Shown here in pieces: positions 47,701 through 58,200 of a DNA stretch of 64,000 bases. The notes under the pieces are model-generated. The model was not told where the DNA came from. It saw nothing but the letters and a program-made list of their open reading frames with translations, and did no database searches. This DNA is from Liolophura sinensis. Taxonomy: Eukaryota; Mollusca; Polyplacophora; Chitonida; Chitonidae. Within the stretch, counting starts at the first letter, position 1; the number at the start of each line of letters is the position of its first letter. The position numbers and the translations under genes were made by a program. The stretch covers positions 12,770,281 to 12,834,280 of the forward strand of contig NC_088301.1 in the NCBI RefSeq assembly GCF_032854445.1, in the 5' to 3' direction.

Positions 47701-49887
47701 AATACAGTCTTGGGTAAAACTGGCCGTGTTTAATAAATTCTTTAAAATGATGCTTTCTTGGGTCTTTTTTTTTAAGATTGACATAAAATAGCACATGTAC
47801 ATAACTGCATGAAATGCACAGTTTACTGTCATGTGCGCGTAAATCTATTGACATACCATACCCGGTTTTCAGAGCTAAGTTGATTATATAATTATATTAA
47901 GTCGGGATTCCAAATGTGCTATTTTTATACTGGCCTCATTGTTGTAAATAACAGCACAAAAGTGTAGCAGAAAATAGGTTTCGCTGGAAAGTCGCAGGAA
48001 AAGTTTGTTCTTCGAGATTCGATGCAAAATTTACACAGATATTTTCTTTTTTGTGTGTGTGTGTCTTTGTGGGTTGTTTTCTTTTCGGGGGAGGTTGGGG
48101 GGGGGAGGGGATTTTGAATTCCGGCATGTCCACTCACAGATACCATCGCACGCGAAGAAAGGCCAAAGATAACTTATTCCATAATAATACCTAATACCCA
48201 CTGACATTGCAAAACTTTCTTGGACTAATAAACAGGTCGTTACACAATCACTACTAACACAGACAACTACACTAAACAACATGAGACGACTCAACATCGA
48301 GGAAAAACGCGCAGACGCAATACCATAAATCTTTAATCACCTACAAAAGATTCAGCCAACCAGCGTCTACTTACACTACTCAATGCTTTTAACCCAACAG
48401 CGAGTTTATGGCACATCAGAACAAATGCAAAATAATCTACCTGGCTCAAATGAATAGCACTAAATTTGGGAATAAAGGAAAAAAAATCATAGCACTCTAG
48501 ATGCACAATCATAGAAGTAACGAATCTTGTAGGTTATTCTTCGGGTAACTCCTGAACATTAAAAATTAACAAGCTAAAAAAATACAGAATACATCAGCAT
48601 AAAAGTCTGTATAAAAAGCAAAACAAATTTTAAAACAATAAGAGAAAAGAATATAGCAGCACTGTTTGTATGTAAACATGGCACAATCAAAATACTACAT
48701 CATTTAAGACATGCATAATAACATGTACTTGATTCCACACTTAAAAACCATCGTACCGTTCCAATGCTGGCACCTTCTGCAGACACAACAGATGTGGTCA
48801 ACACTCGTACACAGCTATCTACTCCATTGCTATCCACATTACCAGCGTCATCAGAACTGGCTCCTTGTTAACCACTCACAATGGCGGATGCCACAATCCA
48901 TGCATGATCAACGTAACCTAACAATCATCTTTTACAAACCGACAACTTCGGCAAAGAACAAAGAATACAATAAGGCATATATGGAGACAAAGTGTCTCCA
49001 AAAACCTAACAAAAAACCGATTGAAAACGTCTTGCATCAGGTCACAAATCACACTGCCGTTGATTAGCAGACAACAGCACAGTCGGAGGCACGAATAACA
49101 CTCTGTGCAGAGCTGCATTGCAAAACCTATGACTCCACCAGTCCTAAACTATTGGCCTACTCACCACAAAATACAGGCGCTACACCTTGCTTAGCCTCTG
49201 TCTCTACTAGACAGATACAGACAGATATCATCGCGATAAGAAACTAGACATGAACAAAACAAATACGAATTTAGGCATATCAGGTCAACTGCTACCATTG
49301 ACGCCAGTAAACGTTCATATACTTTTCAATGTTAACCGTAAGGAAGAAGCACGCCTTCAAATTGAAGTACATAATAAAGCTACCCGCTTTACAGAAAGCA
49401 CTCCGTGGAACAGAATTCACTTGACATCAGTATCATTTTCGAAGGATACTAGAAGGCCTCAGTTGCTTACAAACGAAATGCTACATACCACCAAATATTT
49501 ATCTTTTGCAGAAACGACGAACTGCGAATACACTGTATGGGTGCTCAGGGAGATAGACGGGTAAACACATGAAAAGAATAACACCTAAGAACAACTACAT
49601 AGCGATCTGTGCCCACTACATAAAGAGTTGTAACCTCACAAACCAATACCTCTCACTTCACCTTTCTTCTTCAATTACATCCACTAAGTATCGAACTTAA
49701 AATTGACTTCTCCAATCTCTCAATAACTGAACGATTATCTACAAACCTGAACTGCCCTTTACCTGATTTCTATAAAATTCCACATGGATCGAAAGAAAAA
49801 AAAACATAACAAAGGTTTTAAACAATAGCTCCGGCAATAATATTATATCGTAGAGGAACACCAGACTGGAGGTAATATACAATATGT

Positions 49888-49925
49888 AGATATATATATA
49901 TATATTTATATTTATATATATAGAA
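49888..49925. repeat. (AT)n-rich simple repeat
   Basis: Alternating TATATA with TTTATA interruptions. Confidence 0.85.
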
Positions 49926-50408
49926 CTATAAGTATATAGTGTCCCAGCAAACATCAGATAACTTGCAATTACTATATACATAATATCCCTGAAAAGAGGC
50001 ACCAGAATTCAGCCGCTGGTAGAAACCAAAGTCAAGGTTTGACAACCCCTTGAAGCGTCGATGATGCAGCGTCAAATTGAGCACAAATAACACGAAGTCA
50101 CCAATGTGAATTGTCCCTGTAAGACATCCACAAGACGCTATCTCAGAGCACAACTGTAATATATATAAAACCCGAAGAGGAAACCCGCAAATGCCACGTA
50201 AGTTTTTTTGTGTGTGTGAAACAGTCTTAGATGTGTCGCTCCCTGACTTCTGTAATGTATACGAAGTGAAACCGTGCCATACTTAAATGGTTTGTGAGGT
50301 CTGAGATCGGTAAAACCATAGCAATAGTAATATACATAAAAACACCAAATATTCGCAAATGTCAGAGGTAGATACTTGTATGTGTTACCAGTCTCTTGAG
50401 GTTGGGGA

Positions 50409-52151
50409 TTATTTCTCGTCCTTCTTCTCTTTCTTTTGTTGTTCCATTCTTCGTTTTTCGACCAGCTCTTTTAACTGTTTCATCTCCTCCTGAAGGATCG
50501 TAAGTTCATTTCTGAGCTTCCCGTTTTCCGTTTCCAGAATAGTTGACTTAGCTTCTCGGAGACGAGTTAATGCCTTGCGGTTCTCCCGGCATTTACGGGC
50601 TGCCTCGTTGTTTCGCCGCCTACGTTCGAGGTACTTGGGATCCAGATGTTTCGGATCCACGGAATCGGAAGGATCACTTCCGGGGTCCGTTTCCATCCTG
50701 CGGTCATAGTAGGACGTATCCAGGGAGCTGTCCATGCTGGGCTTCACCAGCGAAAGAGGGCTGGCATGGGCTAGAGCGATTTCTGATAACTGAGCCAGTC
50801 CATTGGTGTAATGACCAAAATACTGCAACCCGGTCGATGACCGAGTAGCTGACTCCTGAGACGAAATTTTGTGACGAAGTTTGTGAGGTAAGGCCATAGA
50901 ATAAGGAGATTTGGGGATAGGGCCTTCCGGAGGAGGATACTCCAAGTTCCGTGCTAAAGCATCGGATGAGGTAGACGAGTCAATGTCCCTTTTTAGCGTC
51001 AATTCCAAGGGGCGAGAATCTTCACGTTCAGTGCTGTCGCCGCTGTCGTTACTGCTTTCGTCGTAGTGGGAAGAAATCCTCGTAAGAGGTGGAACTTGAC
51101 TCAGATTCACCTGTTCGCGAAGTCTGTCTTCTTCTGTGGATGAGTGGAGCGCTGATGGATTGTTTGTAGATGCCTGGGTAGTACCTATGTCGGTACGCGA
51201 GGTAGAACTGTCAATAGTTTCATCTTTGAAAACTTTCTGCTCAGAGACCAAGGAGGCCCCAACTACTGCTGCCGATGGTGGCGTCGTGGAGGCGGTCGAC
51301 TTGGGTAAGTGAGAATGTGCTGTAATGCTTGGGGTGTAGAACTGCGATGACGAGGTAGTTAAAGGTGACATGAAAACTGGCATTCCCACGGGCTTTGTCC
51401 CTGACTGGACCATAGGTGGAATTGGTAGGCTCATAGGAACGCCTCTGCCCATGGTGTATAACTTTTGCGGAGTAGCGGGGTCTCTATGTGTGCTTCCTAG
51501 GGTAGCAGGAACTTGCTTCGCCATAGGTATGGAATGGGAATGATTGCTGGTGGTGGACTGGTGAACAATGGGCGCTGCTTCGTGTCGAATCATGGAGTCA
51601 TTGGGCCCTGGGGTGACGGGTTCGTCCAGAGGTAAGCCGTACTTTCTCTTGATTGTGATTAGCTCGGTTTTCAGCTGATAGTTTTCTTTCGTCAAATCAA
51701 TTATGCGGTTTTCCAGCGTGAGGTCGTGCATGCGACGTTTTTCCCGGGAGCGTCTGGCAGCCTCGTTATTTTTTCGTCGTTTTTCCCAATACTGTATGTC
51801 TTTCTTGTTTTCGGGAATGAACTCTCGTTGTTTCCTGGCCGGTATATATTCTAGTCTGTCCGAAGCTCCAGTCCTGTACATGGGCACGTCATCGTCGGAA
51901 TTGGACCTGGTGTCTGGGTCCCCATAATTCTGATACTGTCCCGGACTCGCCTGGCCTGAGACAAACTCAGATGACTGTTTTCCATTCTTGACGGACAGAT
52001 CCTCGGCCGCTCGCTCTCTAGAATCCTCTTCTGAAGAGAGATAGCTTGATAACCGACCGTGGTCTTTTGCCGCCATTAGGAGCTTTTTCTTTGGGACTTC
52101 ACCTTCGCTCAGAATCCCATCAGAAGGAGAGTGATAGCCATCGCTTGCGAT
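50409..52151 (-). CDS. nfil3-like: NFIL3-like factor with two bZIP domains, main exon
   Basis: Nuclear transcription factor; this exon encodes 580 residues (numbered here with the first as 5). bZIP 1 (about 112-177): REFIPENKKDIQYWEKRR, basic region KNNEAARRSREKRR, zipper heptads L150, L157, L164, I171, then KRKYGLPLDEP. This is very close to NFIL3/E4BP4. The middle is Ser/Thr/Pro-rich. LPHKLRHK at 425-432 is the NFIL3 C-terminal motif. bZIP 2 (about 505-572): DPKYLERRRR, NNEAARKCRENRK with Cys at the Ser/Cys position, heptads L543, L550, L557, L564, ending in a Lys-rich tail. It looks more like PAR/CES-2/Giant-type factors. A minus-strand acceptor (TGTCTTGGCAG) precedes ATC at 52151, and no ATG lies in frame at the left edge. 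An upstream exon is therefore required, unless the internal Met30 is used. The frame is intact over 1.7 kb. Confidence 0.93.
   Translation of the reverse strand: MASDGYHSPSDGILSEGEVPKKKLLMAAKDHGRLSSYLSSEEDSRERAAEDLSVKNGKQSSEFVSGQASPGQYQNYGDPDTRSNSDDDVPMYRTGASDRLEYIPARKQREFIPENKKDIQYWEKRRKNNEAARRSREKRRMHDLTLENRIIDLTKENYQLKTELITIKRKYGLPLDEPVTPGPNDSMIRHEAAPIVHQSTTSNHSHSIPMAKQVPATLGSTHRDPATPQKLYTMGRGVPMSLPIPPMVQSGTKPVGMPVFMSPLTTSSSQFYTPSITAHSHLPKSTASTTPPSAAVVGASLVSEQKVFKDETIDSSTSRTDIGTTQASTNNPSALHSSTEEDRLREQVNLSQVPPLTRISSHYDESSNDSGDSTEREDSRPLELTLKRDIDSSTSSDALARNLEYPPPEGPIPKSPYSMALPHKLRHKISSQESATRSSTGLQYFGHYTNGLAQLSEIALAHASPLSLVKPSMDSSLDTSYYDRRMETDPGSDPSDSVDPKHLDPKYLERRRRNNEAARKCRENRKALTRLREAKSTILETENGKLRNELTILQEEMKQLKELVEKRRMEQQKKEKKDEK
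50448..50651 (-). other. Second bZIP domain of the double-bZIP protein
   Basis: Residues 505-572: basic ERRRRNNEAARKCRENRK, then four heptad leucines (543, 550, 557, 564) with acidic and basic e/g positions. It has no YWEKRR or GLP hallmarks of NFIL3, so it is not a recent copy of domain 1. Confidence 0.9.
51624..51800 (-). other. First (NFIL3-type) bZIP domain
   Basis: Residues 122-180 with YWEKRRKNNEAARRSREK and zipper positions L150, L157, L164, I171. Confidence 0.95.
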
Positions 52152-52261
52152 CTGCCAAGACACAAGATATGTGAGTGTTAGTCACAAACAACTAGTCATA
52201 ACGTCCACATAAACTGGAACAAGCCTGCATTCAGACACCCTTTTTAGGGTAAGCTTTCTAG

Positions 52262-52675
52262 AAATGGGCTGCAAGTTGCCCTAAAATATGCACTATGCCC
52301 TTTTTTGTCTAGCACAATGTTAGTATATAGACATGGAAATTGCCACCGTGTCCTTTTTTGACTAGCACAATGTAAGTATACAGATATGGAAATTGCCACT
52401 GTGTCCCATTTTTGTCTAGGGGAATTTTAGTATATAGATATGGAAATTGCCACTGTGTCCCATTTTGGTCTAGCACAATGTCAAAGCGGTGGAAATTGCC
52501 ACTCTGTCCCTTTCTGGCCAAGAACAAAGTTAAACAGAAAAGCAGTGGAAATTGCCAACCTGCCCATTTTTGTCTAGTACAATGGTAATAGAAACGCTGG
52601 GAAATTGCCAACCTGCCAATTTTTGTCTAGCACAATGGTAATAGAAAGGCATGGGAAATCGTCATCCTATCCCTT
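52262..52675. repeat. ~53-bp minisatellite in the intron of the double-bZIP gene
   Basis: Seven or so units with GGAAATTGCCACTGTGTCCC, TTTTTGTCTAGCACAATG and a variable GTATATAGAYATG or TAATAGAAA joint. It begins only about 110 nt from the splice acceptor at 52152. The minus-strand open frame through it follows from the repeat. Confidence 0.9.
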
Positions 52676-53647
52676 TACTTACCTTTACGGTACAGAGAAA
52701 TTCTGTCCTGTATTTTGTAACCAGGTATCAGTTATAAGACTCTCGTCTCTGTTCTTTTTCATGTTTTTCTGAATTATATATTCAAAAATTGTCACGGAGT
52801 CGAAATCTTGCAAATTCATGAAAAATGGATGACGTAAAAATTAAACACGAGGAAGAGAATATATACTTGTCAGAAAAAAGTGAACACAGGCAATTGTAAA
52901 TTTGCACGAAACGGGCTGATTTCACAGTGTTAAAAAAATGGTGGCCTTTCTCTGTAGAGTTAAATTCACGGGTTAATGTTTTCACTGTATAAATTCATTC
53001 TGGAGTAAAATAAAAACTTCAGCCGTTATTGCCACCGAAGCAGTGATAACGCACTTTACTGAAATCGTGTCGGATCCTTTATGGCCGACGGGCGTAAAAG
53101 CTTCTCAGGAAAATGCTCAGCCCTTGGCTAGTGACGTTTTTAACGTTCAGATCTCTGTGGTCAGGTCGTGACATTACGCCAGGAGGTTTATCACGATATG
53201 CAAATCAAGTCAGTTCCATGCAACTAAGAGTGCCTACGCCATTCGGTTTGCATCTGATCATCAAAAGGACAGCCTATTCCTGGATTGTGCGTAATAAGTC
53301 AAACACTGTGCATTGCCAACTCGATTCAGTTGCCAGAGCCCTCGATATTTCTGTGTTAACTTTATTTTCAAATCAGTGACGAACGCGAGTGCCAGTTTTA
53401 AAATACCAAGCCTGGCGACATCGCATGAATACTGTTATTGCCGGTTTAAAAAGTAGGCCAGGTCCCGATGGGCTTACGTCACAAACCTTGATAGCAAAGC
53501 TGTAGTAAACAAGCCCGGGGAAATAGGTCAAGCTCCTCAATCCGGTTAACACATTTATAGTTTATTGAACCAGAATGACGGCATGGATAAAGCCCCCACA
53601 CACAATGACGTGATGCAAAAAAATTATTATTCATTGGCTGTTTGATT
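52676..53647. other. Intron of the double-bZIP gene, unremarkable
   Basis: Lies between the main exon and the candidate first exon. Nothing recognised. Confidence 0.4.
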
Positions 53648-53722
53648 GACTCATTCATCCATTGACTCATTCATCCATTGACTCATTCACCCATTCGCTC
53701 GTTCATCCATTCACTCATCATG
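53648..53722. repeat. 16-bp tandem repeat
   Basis: ATTGACTCATTCATCC repeated about 4.5 times with drift. Confidence 0.9.
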
Positions 53723-54105
53723 CGTCCGGCTGCCAACAGCTTTCCAAATGTGATAACACCTCACCATCTTTGTGTCATTTTCATTTACACGCACTCAGTC
53801 ACACAAATATTATACCGTACGTCGATTAGGATGCCTATGTGAAATTTCCCATTTCCAATTACACTTAAATTAACTTTATACACAGCAAATTAGTTCACGG
53901 TCTCCACTGAGTACTACTTAGTGCAATGAGCCTGATGCTATTTTTACCATCTTATGTAACGGGATCACGTCCGCCATGAGCATAATACAAAAATATCTTA
54001 CACAAGAAAGAGGTGAGCTTATGCAATACCAAAACCTAATTCGATCCGCCCACAGAAACAGGAGTTCTTTAGTTTAGCAACATACTGACCCGGTATTACC
54101 TCATA

Positions 54106-54113
54106 TTACGTAA
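54106..54113. promoter_or_regulatory. Palindromic PAR/E4BP4 site TTACGTAA
   Basis: Exact TTACGTAA. Expected about twice in 64 kb by chance at this base composition. It lies inside the predicted first intron of the double-bZIP gene. Confidence 0.3.
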
Positions 54114-54380
54114 AATAGTCATTTGGTGTATAACAAATCCGGGCTCTGTTTGGATAGAAAATCAATGTCTTGCTTTGTTACGATTTCAATACATTTCAAC
54201 ATTTGAACAGTTGACGCACACAAAATATCACTAAGAGACGCCTGGTATTACTAAAGTGTTTCACGACCCTTTCTCTATTACAAGCTTCTCACGTATGTTG
54301 AATTTTTATAAACTGGGCGAGCGCCTCGCATAAAAAGTCTTTAAAAGGCGTGAGAAAAGGCACAAAAGATTAACTCAACC

Positions 54381-54459
54381 TGACGTCACGCTAGAGAGTT
54401 ATATAAGCTTATGTAAGTTCAGGGATTAGTAGGTCATGAACACTTCGTTATCACACGTG
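54381..54459. promoter_or_regulatory. CRE - TATA - D-box - E-box cluster
   Basis: Within 79 bp: TGACGTCA (54381-54388), TATATAAG (54400-54407; the minus strand also reads TATATAA), TTATGTAA (54409-54416) and CACGTG (54454-54459). The CRE-to-TATA spacing suits a + promoter. In minus orientation the E-box, D-box and TATA lie in order, toward the bZIP gene. It could be an alternative promoter or an enhancer in the first intron of the double-bZIP gene. Confidence 0.4.
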
Positions 54460-54690
54460 TACCATCACATACTGGGGATAGGTGTATACAAAATCAATAA
54501 TTCACCACCACTGGGCAGGCTGCCGCATTATTAGTAGTTCTCGTAACGTAAAACCAAACTAATGTATTTGTAGGATCTACACGAGTAGATCGTACAGGAC
54601 CTTTAAAATAACAGACAGGGAACAATAATAACAATAACAGGGAGAGATAGCAAGGGTAAAGCTAGAAGAAAATCTCCTGTGTGTACTCAC

Positions 54691-54726
54691 GGAAATCCTA
54701 AACTGTGACACATCCAGCAAAACCAT
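54691..54726 (-). CDS. nfil3-like: Candidate first coding exon of the double-bZIP gene
   Basis: The minus strand reads ATG at 54726 and twelve codons (MVLLDVSQFRIS), ending at TTTCC/GTGAGT, a good donor (GT at 54690-54689). Phase 0 matches the phase-0 acceptor at 52152. Joining them gives a 592-aa protein with a 2.5-kb intron. CRE and C/EBP-like sites lie 120-200 nt upstream. Evidence is splice-site and phase compatibility only; no homology supports these 12 residues. Confidence 0.45.
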
Positions 54727-54846
54727 TTCAAACGAACTATGATCTCTCACCAAACTACTTAAGACGGAAAGCTCCGCAAAACATACTCTTCTTCGCTGAG
54801 AGTCGAAGTACAAATGCCTGCCATCGGTCAAAATCCTTACAGATGT

Positions 54847-54956
54847 TTACGCAATGCGATACAAGCGAGCGAGTCGTGGTTGGCTGGTCGATACGTGTTG
54901 TGTAAGTGGAGCAGTGACGTCACAGGCCTCCCGGAAAACGACACCCCAGGTATAAA
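54847..54956. promoter_or_regulatory. Possible divergent core promoter (TTACGCAA, CRE, TATA)
   Basis: TTACGCAA (54847-54854, PAR/C/EBP-type), TGACGTCA (54915-54922) and TATAAA on + (54951-54956). The first two lie upstream of the candidate first exon on minus. The CRE and TATAAA are arranged for + transcription starting near 54981. Confidence 0.4.
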
Positions 54957-55082
54957 GGAGTTCAGCAGAGATACGCTCGCTATCTCCCTATTCTTGGCCC
55001 AAATCCACCAAGTTGTATAACACGCCTCGTTGAGGCGGTAAACAATACATTTACTGTTTCTGCGCGTGAGATGTACTTAACC

Positions 55083-55190
55083 ATGGATGCTGATTTCATC
55101 AAGGTAGCTTACGTAAGGCGGATTTTCGTATGGGCTCTTACTCACGCTCGCTCGAGAAGCGATATTCTAAAAATAAATTATCAATACTAA
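55083..55190 (+). other. Short ORF or possible exon downstream of the + TATA
   Basis: AACCATGG is a good start context about 100 nt after the predicted + start site. It opens a 35-codon frame, with a possible donor AAG/GTAGCT after codon 7. No homology recognised. It could be a uORF, a first exon of an unseen gene, or chance. Confidence 0.2.
55109..55116. promoter_or_regulatory. Palindromic PAR/E4BP4 site TTACGTAA
   Basis: Exact TTACGTAA about 380 nt upstream of the candidate minus-strand first exon. This is a position where NFIL3 self-repression could act. Confidence 0.35.
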
Positions 55191-55258
55191 CCTCAAAAAA
55201 GGCTTAATGAAATCAACATAAATCAACATCAACATTTGCACTTACTGACTTACTGAAA

Positions 55259-55268
55259 GTCACGTGAC
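55259..55268. promoter_or_regulatory. E-box palindrome GTCACGTGAC
   Basis: Ten-bp perfect palindrome around CACGTG, a bHLH (USF/TFE/CLOCK-type) core. CACGTG alone is common in this window, so support is modest. Confidence 0.3.
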
Positions 55269-55299
55269 TGTTACATGTGCGTTACAACACATGGTAGGT

Positions 55300-58200
55300 A
55301 GCTGCGCAATCAGCTAACGTATGAAGAATGTTTGTATAGGAATGAGTCATCTGAAATAGATAAATGTATATAAATAAATTTCCTTGTGTTGATCAAAACG
55401 TACGGGTTTTTTTCATAAAACAACTCTGCACGAATTCTCACGAATAAATTACACAGCGTTAGTTGCTGGAGAACTCGATACAATTTAATTGACTAAAATT
55501 AACCGAGATATCGGTTAACTATTCATACAGGACGGATCTATTCATTTCGAAACATTTCCGATATATCCAAGGCAGATCGCATGACTACCTTGGATACATA
55601 ACATAATACATAACACACAAAACAACACAGTCATTGAAGTAAACCATGATGTTCAAGCAAACCACAACCTCTCCCGACACTGCTCCGTGCCTTTGTGGTC
55701 TTTACAAGCTCTAAAGAATGGTAATCAAAGCTCTATGAGAGATCCGGGAAGACTCGAGTCACACATCCTGGACAACAACTACACTGGTTATACACCATGC
55801 GATCTATATACAGTCCCACGCCTGATCTAACATACTGCTGTTATTAAAGCCTACGCGTTTTAGTTGTTTGACTATTTCTTTTTCTAAATTAAAATACATC
55901 CTTGCATGGGGACATAATAAAAAGGGTCAGATATTTCATTCACATACACCATATAGAGATTGGGTTGAGAGAGTATTTGACTGCCATTGAAAGTCATTTT
56001 CAACATTAGTTAACATTAGTTGGACATAACCGCGCTGACACGATGCGATGTGTAATATCGATTCTTCCCAATCGACTCGTTGATCGAAAAAATTATACAA
56101 CAAACGCTACTTCACGAGCCACGACCGAAGAGTGTCATTTCTATGGAATATGTGTCTTTTTTATCGTTCTAGTCGAATTCAACGCGTCGATAACAGCAAT
56201 CTCACCGTTTGAACGCGGTTTTGTTAATACGTGTGGCAGGCTGGTCTCAGTGAGGCCGAGATTTGTTCATGCCTCACTGAGAAAAAACCCCGACAAAGAT
56301 CAAGTACAACACTCCATCCAACCATGATCATGTTTATCCCTGGCTACAGGCCACCGGTTACACACCAGCCTTCGATCTTAATCCTAAATGTGGATGTTAA
56401 AAAAGAAGTTCTAAGTTCTAAGAAGTTCTATGACTGACATTTTTGCTTCAGACGTCGTTTTTCCGGATTTGATCCGGATTTGTGGCTGTATAGATCGGTC
56501 GATTTGACGTATTGGTAACACCAATGCGTTAAGAGATAAAGTGTGTACGTTAACAAAACAACATATTGCAATTCACAAATGTAACAGCCGAGTCATATTT
56601 TCATTCTCCCAAGGAGGACAGGGTGGGGGTGGTGGGGGCGGGGGTTGGGGGGTTGCGCCCTAGTGTATAAAGTGATGCAATGCCAATAAATGTACATACA
56701 CCAGTACAGTCATCCGTCCAAATCATCATGTGGTTTGCGCTAGATATTATATTTACTTCAGCGATAATTGTGCTCCTTCTGGGCGTCTTAACTAAGTAGG
56801 TTTGAGTAAGGGGACAAGTCATGGGGCGGGGTGGGGGGGGGGGGTCGATGCTTTTCTCAAGGGACATAACTCGTCTTCTGCTTGCGTCCTCAAATGTTAT
56901 TGAGTACAGTGTACGACCAATCAAATGAACAAAGTACATATCCGTGCAATTCTGCGCTTTAGAACTTTAACCGTCGTACTGATTACAACTCAATCTGTAG
57001 GAACTCGATACTTCGAAGAATTAGGTATACCAAAACGTTAAGTACTCTCCTGAAATCCTGCAATGGCAAATGCAATGATTGGTGTTATGAAATTACTGAC
57101 AACAAGTCTCCTAGGAACGAATGTTATCTGCTGACAGGGAACATTCGGGTGGTATAAGAAACACCGCAAATGTCATTAAAGTTTATAGTATAATCATGGT
57201 ACTCTTTATCAATAAATACGTGTAGTTTTCACACAGAAACAAAATTCCTAGTAAGTATCGAACGGCAGTGTTCATAAGGCCATATCAGGTGTATGCATTT
57301 TAAATGCAGAAGTTCAACAATACAAACAGCCCAAACGTGTTCGTATAATGGAAACCAGCCTACGCCTCATCCCGCTGATATTTACATCGGTGGAATAATT
57401 CCGGATTTGTGTTCAGCTTTCCGAAGTTGAATCCAATACGCATTAAACTGTATCAACAACTGAGACAGCCCTTCGCACCTGTACATTCCCGGTGCATGAC
57501 GCAAACAGATGAATACGAAACAGAATTTCATATTCATAATGGATATGATAAATATTTGAATATGATGTGTTTTCCTTGCACATCATTCGACCATGAACCC
57601 AGTCTCCAGTTTTACTAGATTCTGCAAATAACAAACAATCTATTTAAAATACAGATAATGCCTTGTTGTTGCCAAGTACGAGGTACAGACGTACCAGAGG
57701 CAATAAATGTCCGCTTGCCGCGGTCGCACCCCAGTCGATTATTCAATATCTGACACAAGCATTCTTCTGGGTGAACAGAAAGGGTATACACAGAATGACC
57801 CGATTAGCATTTCCAGCCCAAACCTACGGAGTTCGAATAAAGACGTCATTCATTATCTTTCTTATTCCACTCAATCTCTACAATTCCTCATGTCGCATAT
57901 ATTCAAAACCATGACCTGCACAACTCTTTTGCTATTATTTATTTATTTCTTAAGACGAAAGTAACCCGAGTCCAAAGCCTTTGTCGTCATCTCTTTTGAC
58001 ACGGTTAGAATACCTCAGGGGTGCCACACAGCATTCACAATGGCTATAGTTGAGCGAGTTTAAGTCCAAGGACATCACAGTAAACAACCCACAGGAGTAC
58101 AGGAGTGGTTACCCCATTGATAGCTATGAGTAAGTATTTATATGGTACGGTGTAGATCGTATCGGTCTACACCTAGATGCCCATAAATCAGGTCAGCACT

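Larger units (their letters stand above)
44236..50400. other. Intergenic and 3' flank between two bZIP genes
   Basis: Holds a (GAT)n tract (44709-44777), G-runs near 48095, an (AT)n stretch (49888-49925) and otherwise unrecognised sequence. The part just below 50409 must include the 3' UTR of the minus-strand gene. I found no nearby AATAAA on that strand, so its end is not placed. ORFs of about 100 codons (e.g. 48711-49067, 49250-49564) look like no known family. Confidence 0.5.

Noticed and set aside
52309-52611. A 100-aa minus-strand protein rich in WQFP repeats
   Set aside because: It is a readthrough of the ~53-bp minisatellite inside the intron of the bZIP gene.
54705-54905. 66-aa + ORF opposite the candidate first exon
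   Set aside because: No homology, and it overlaps the probable promoter and exon of the minus-strand gene.
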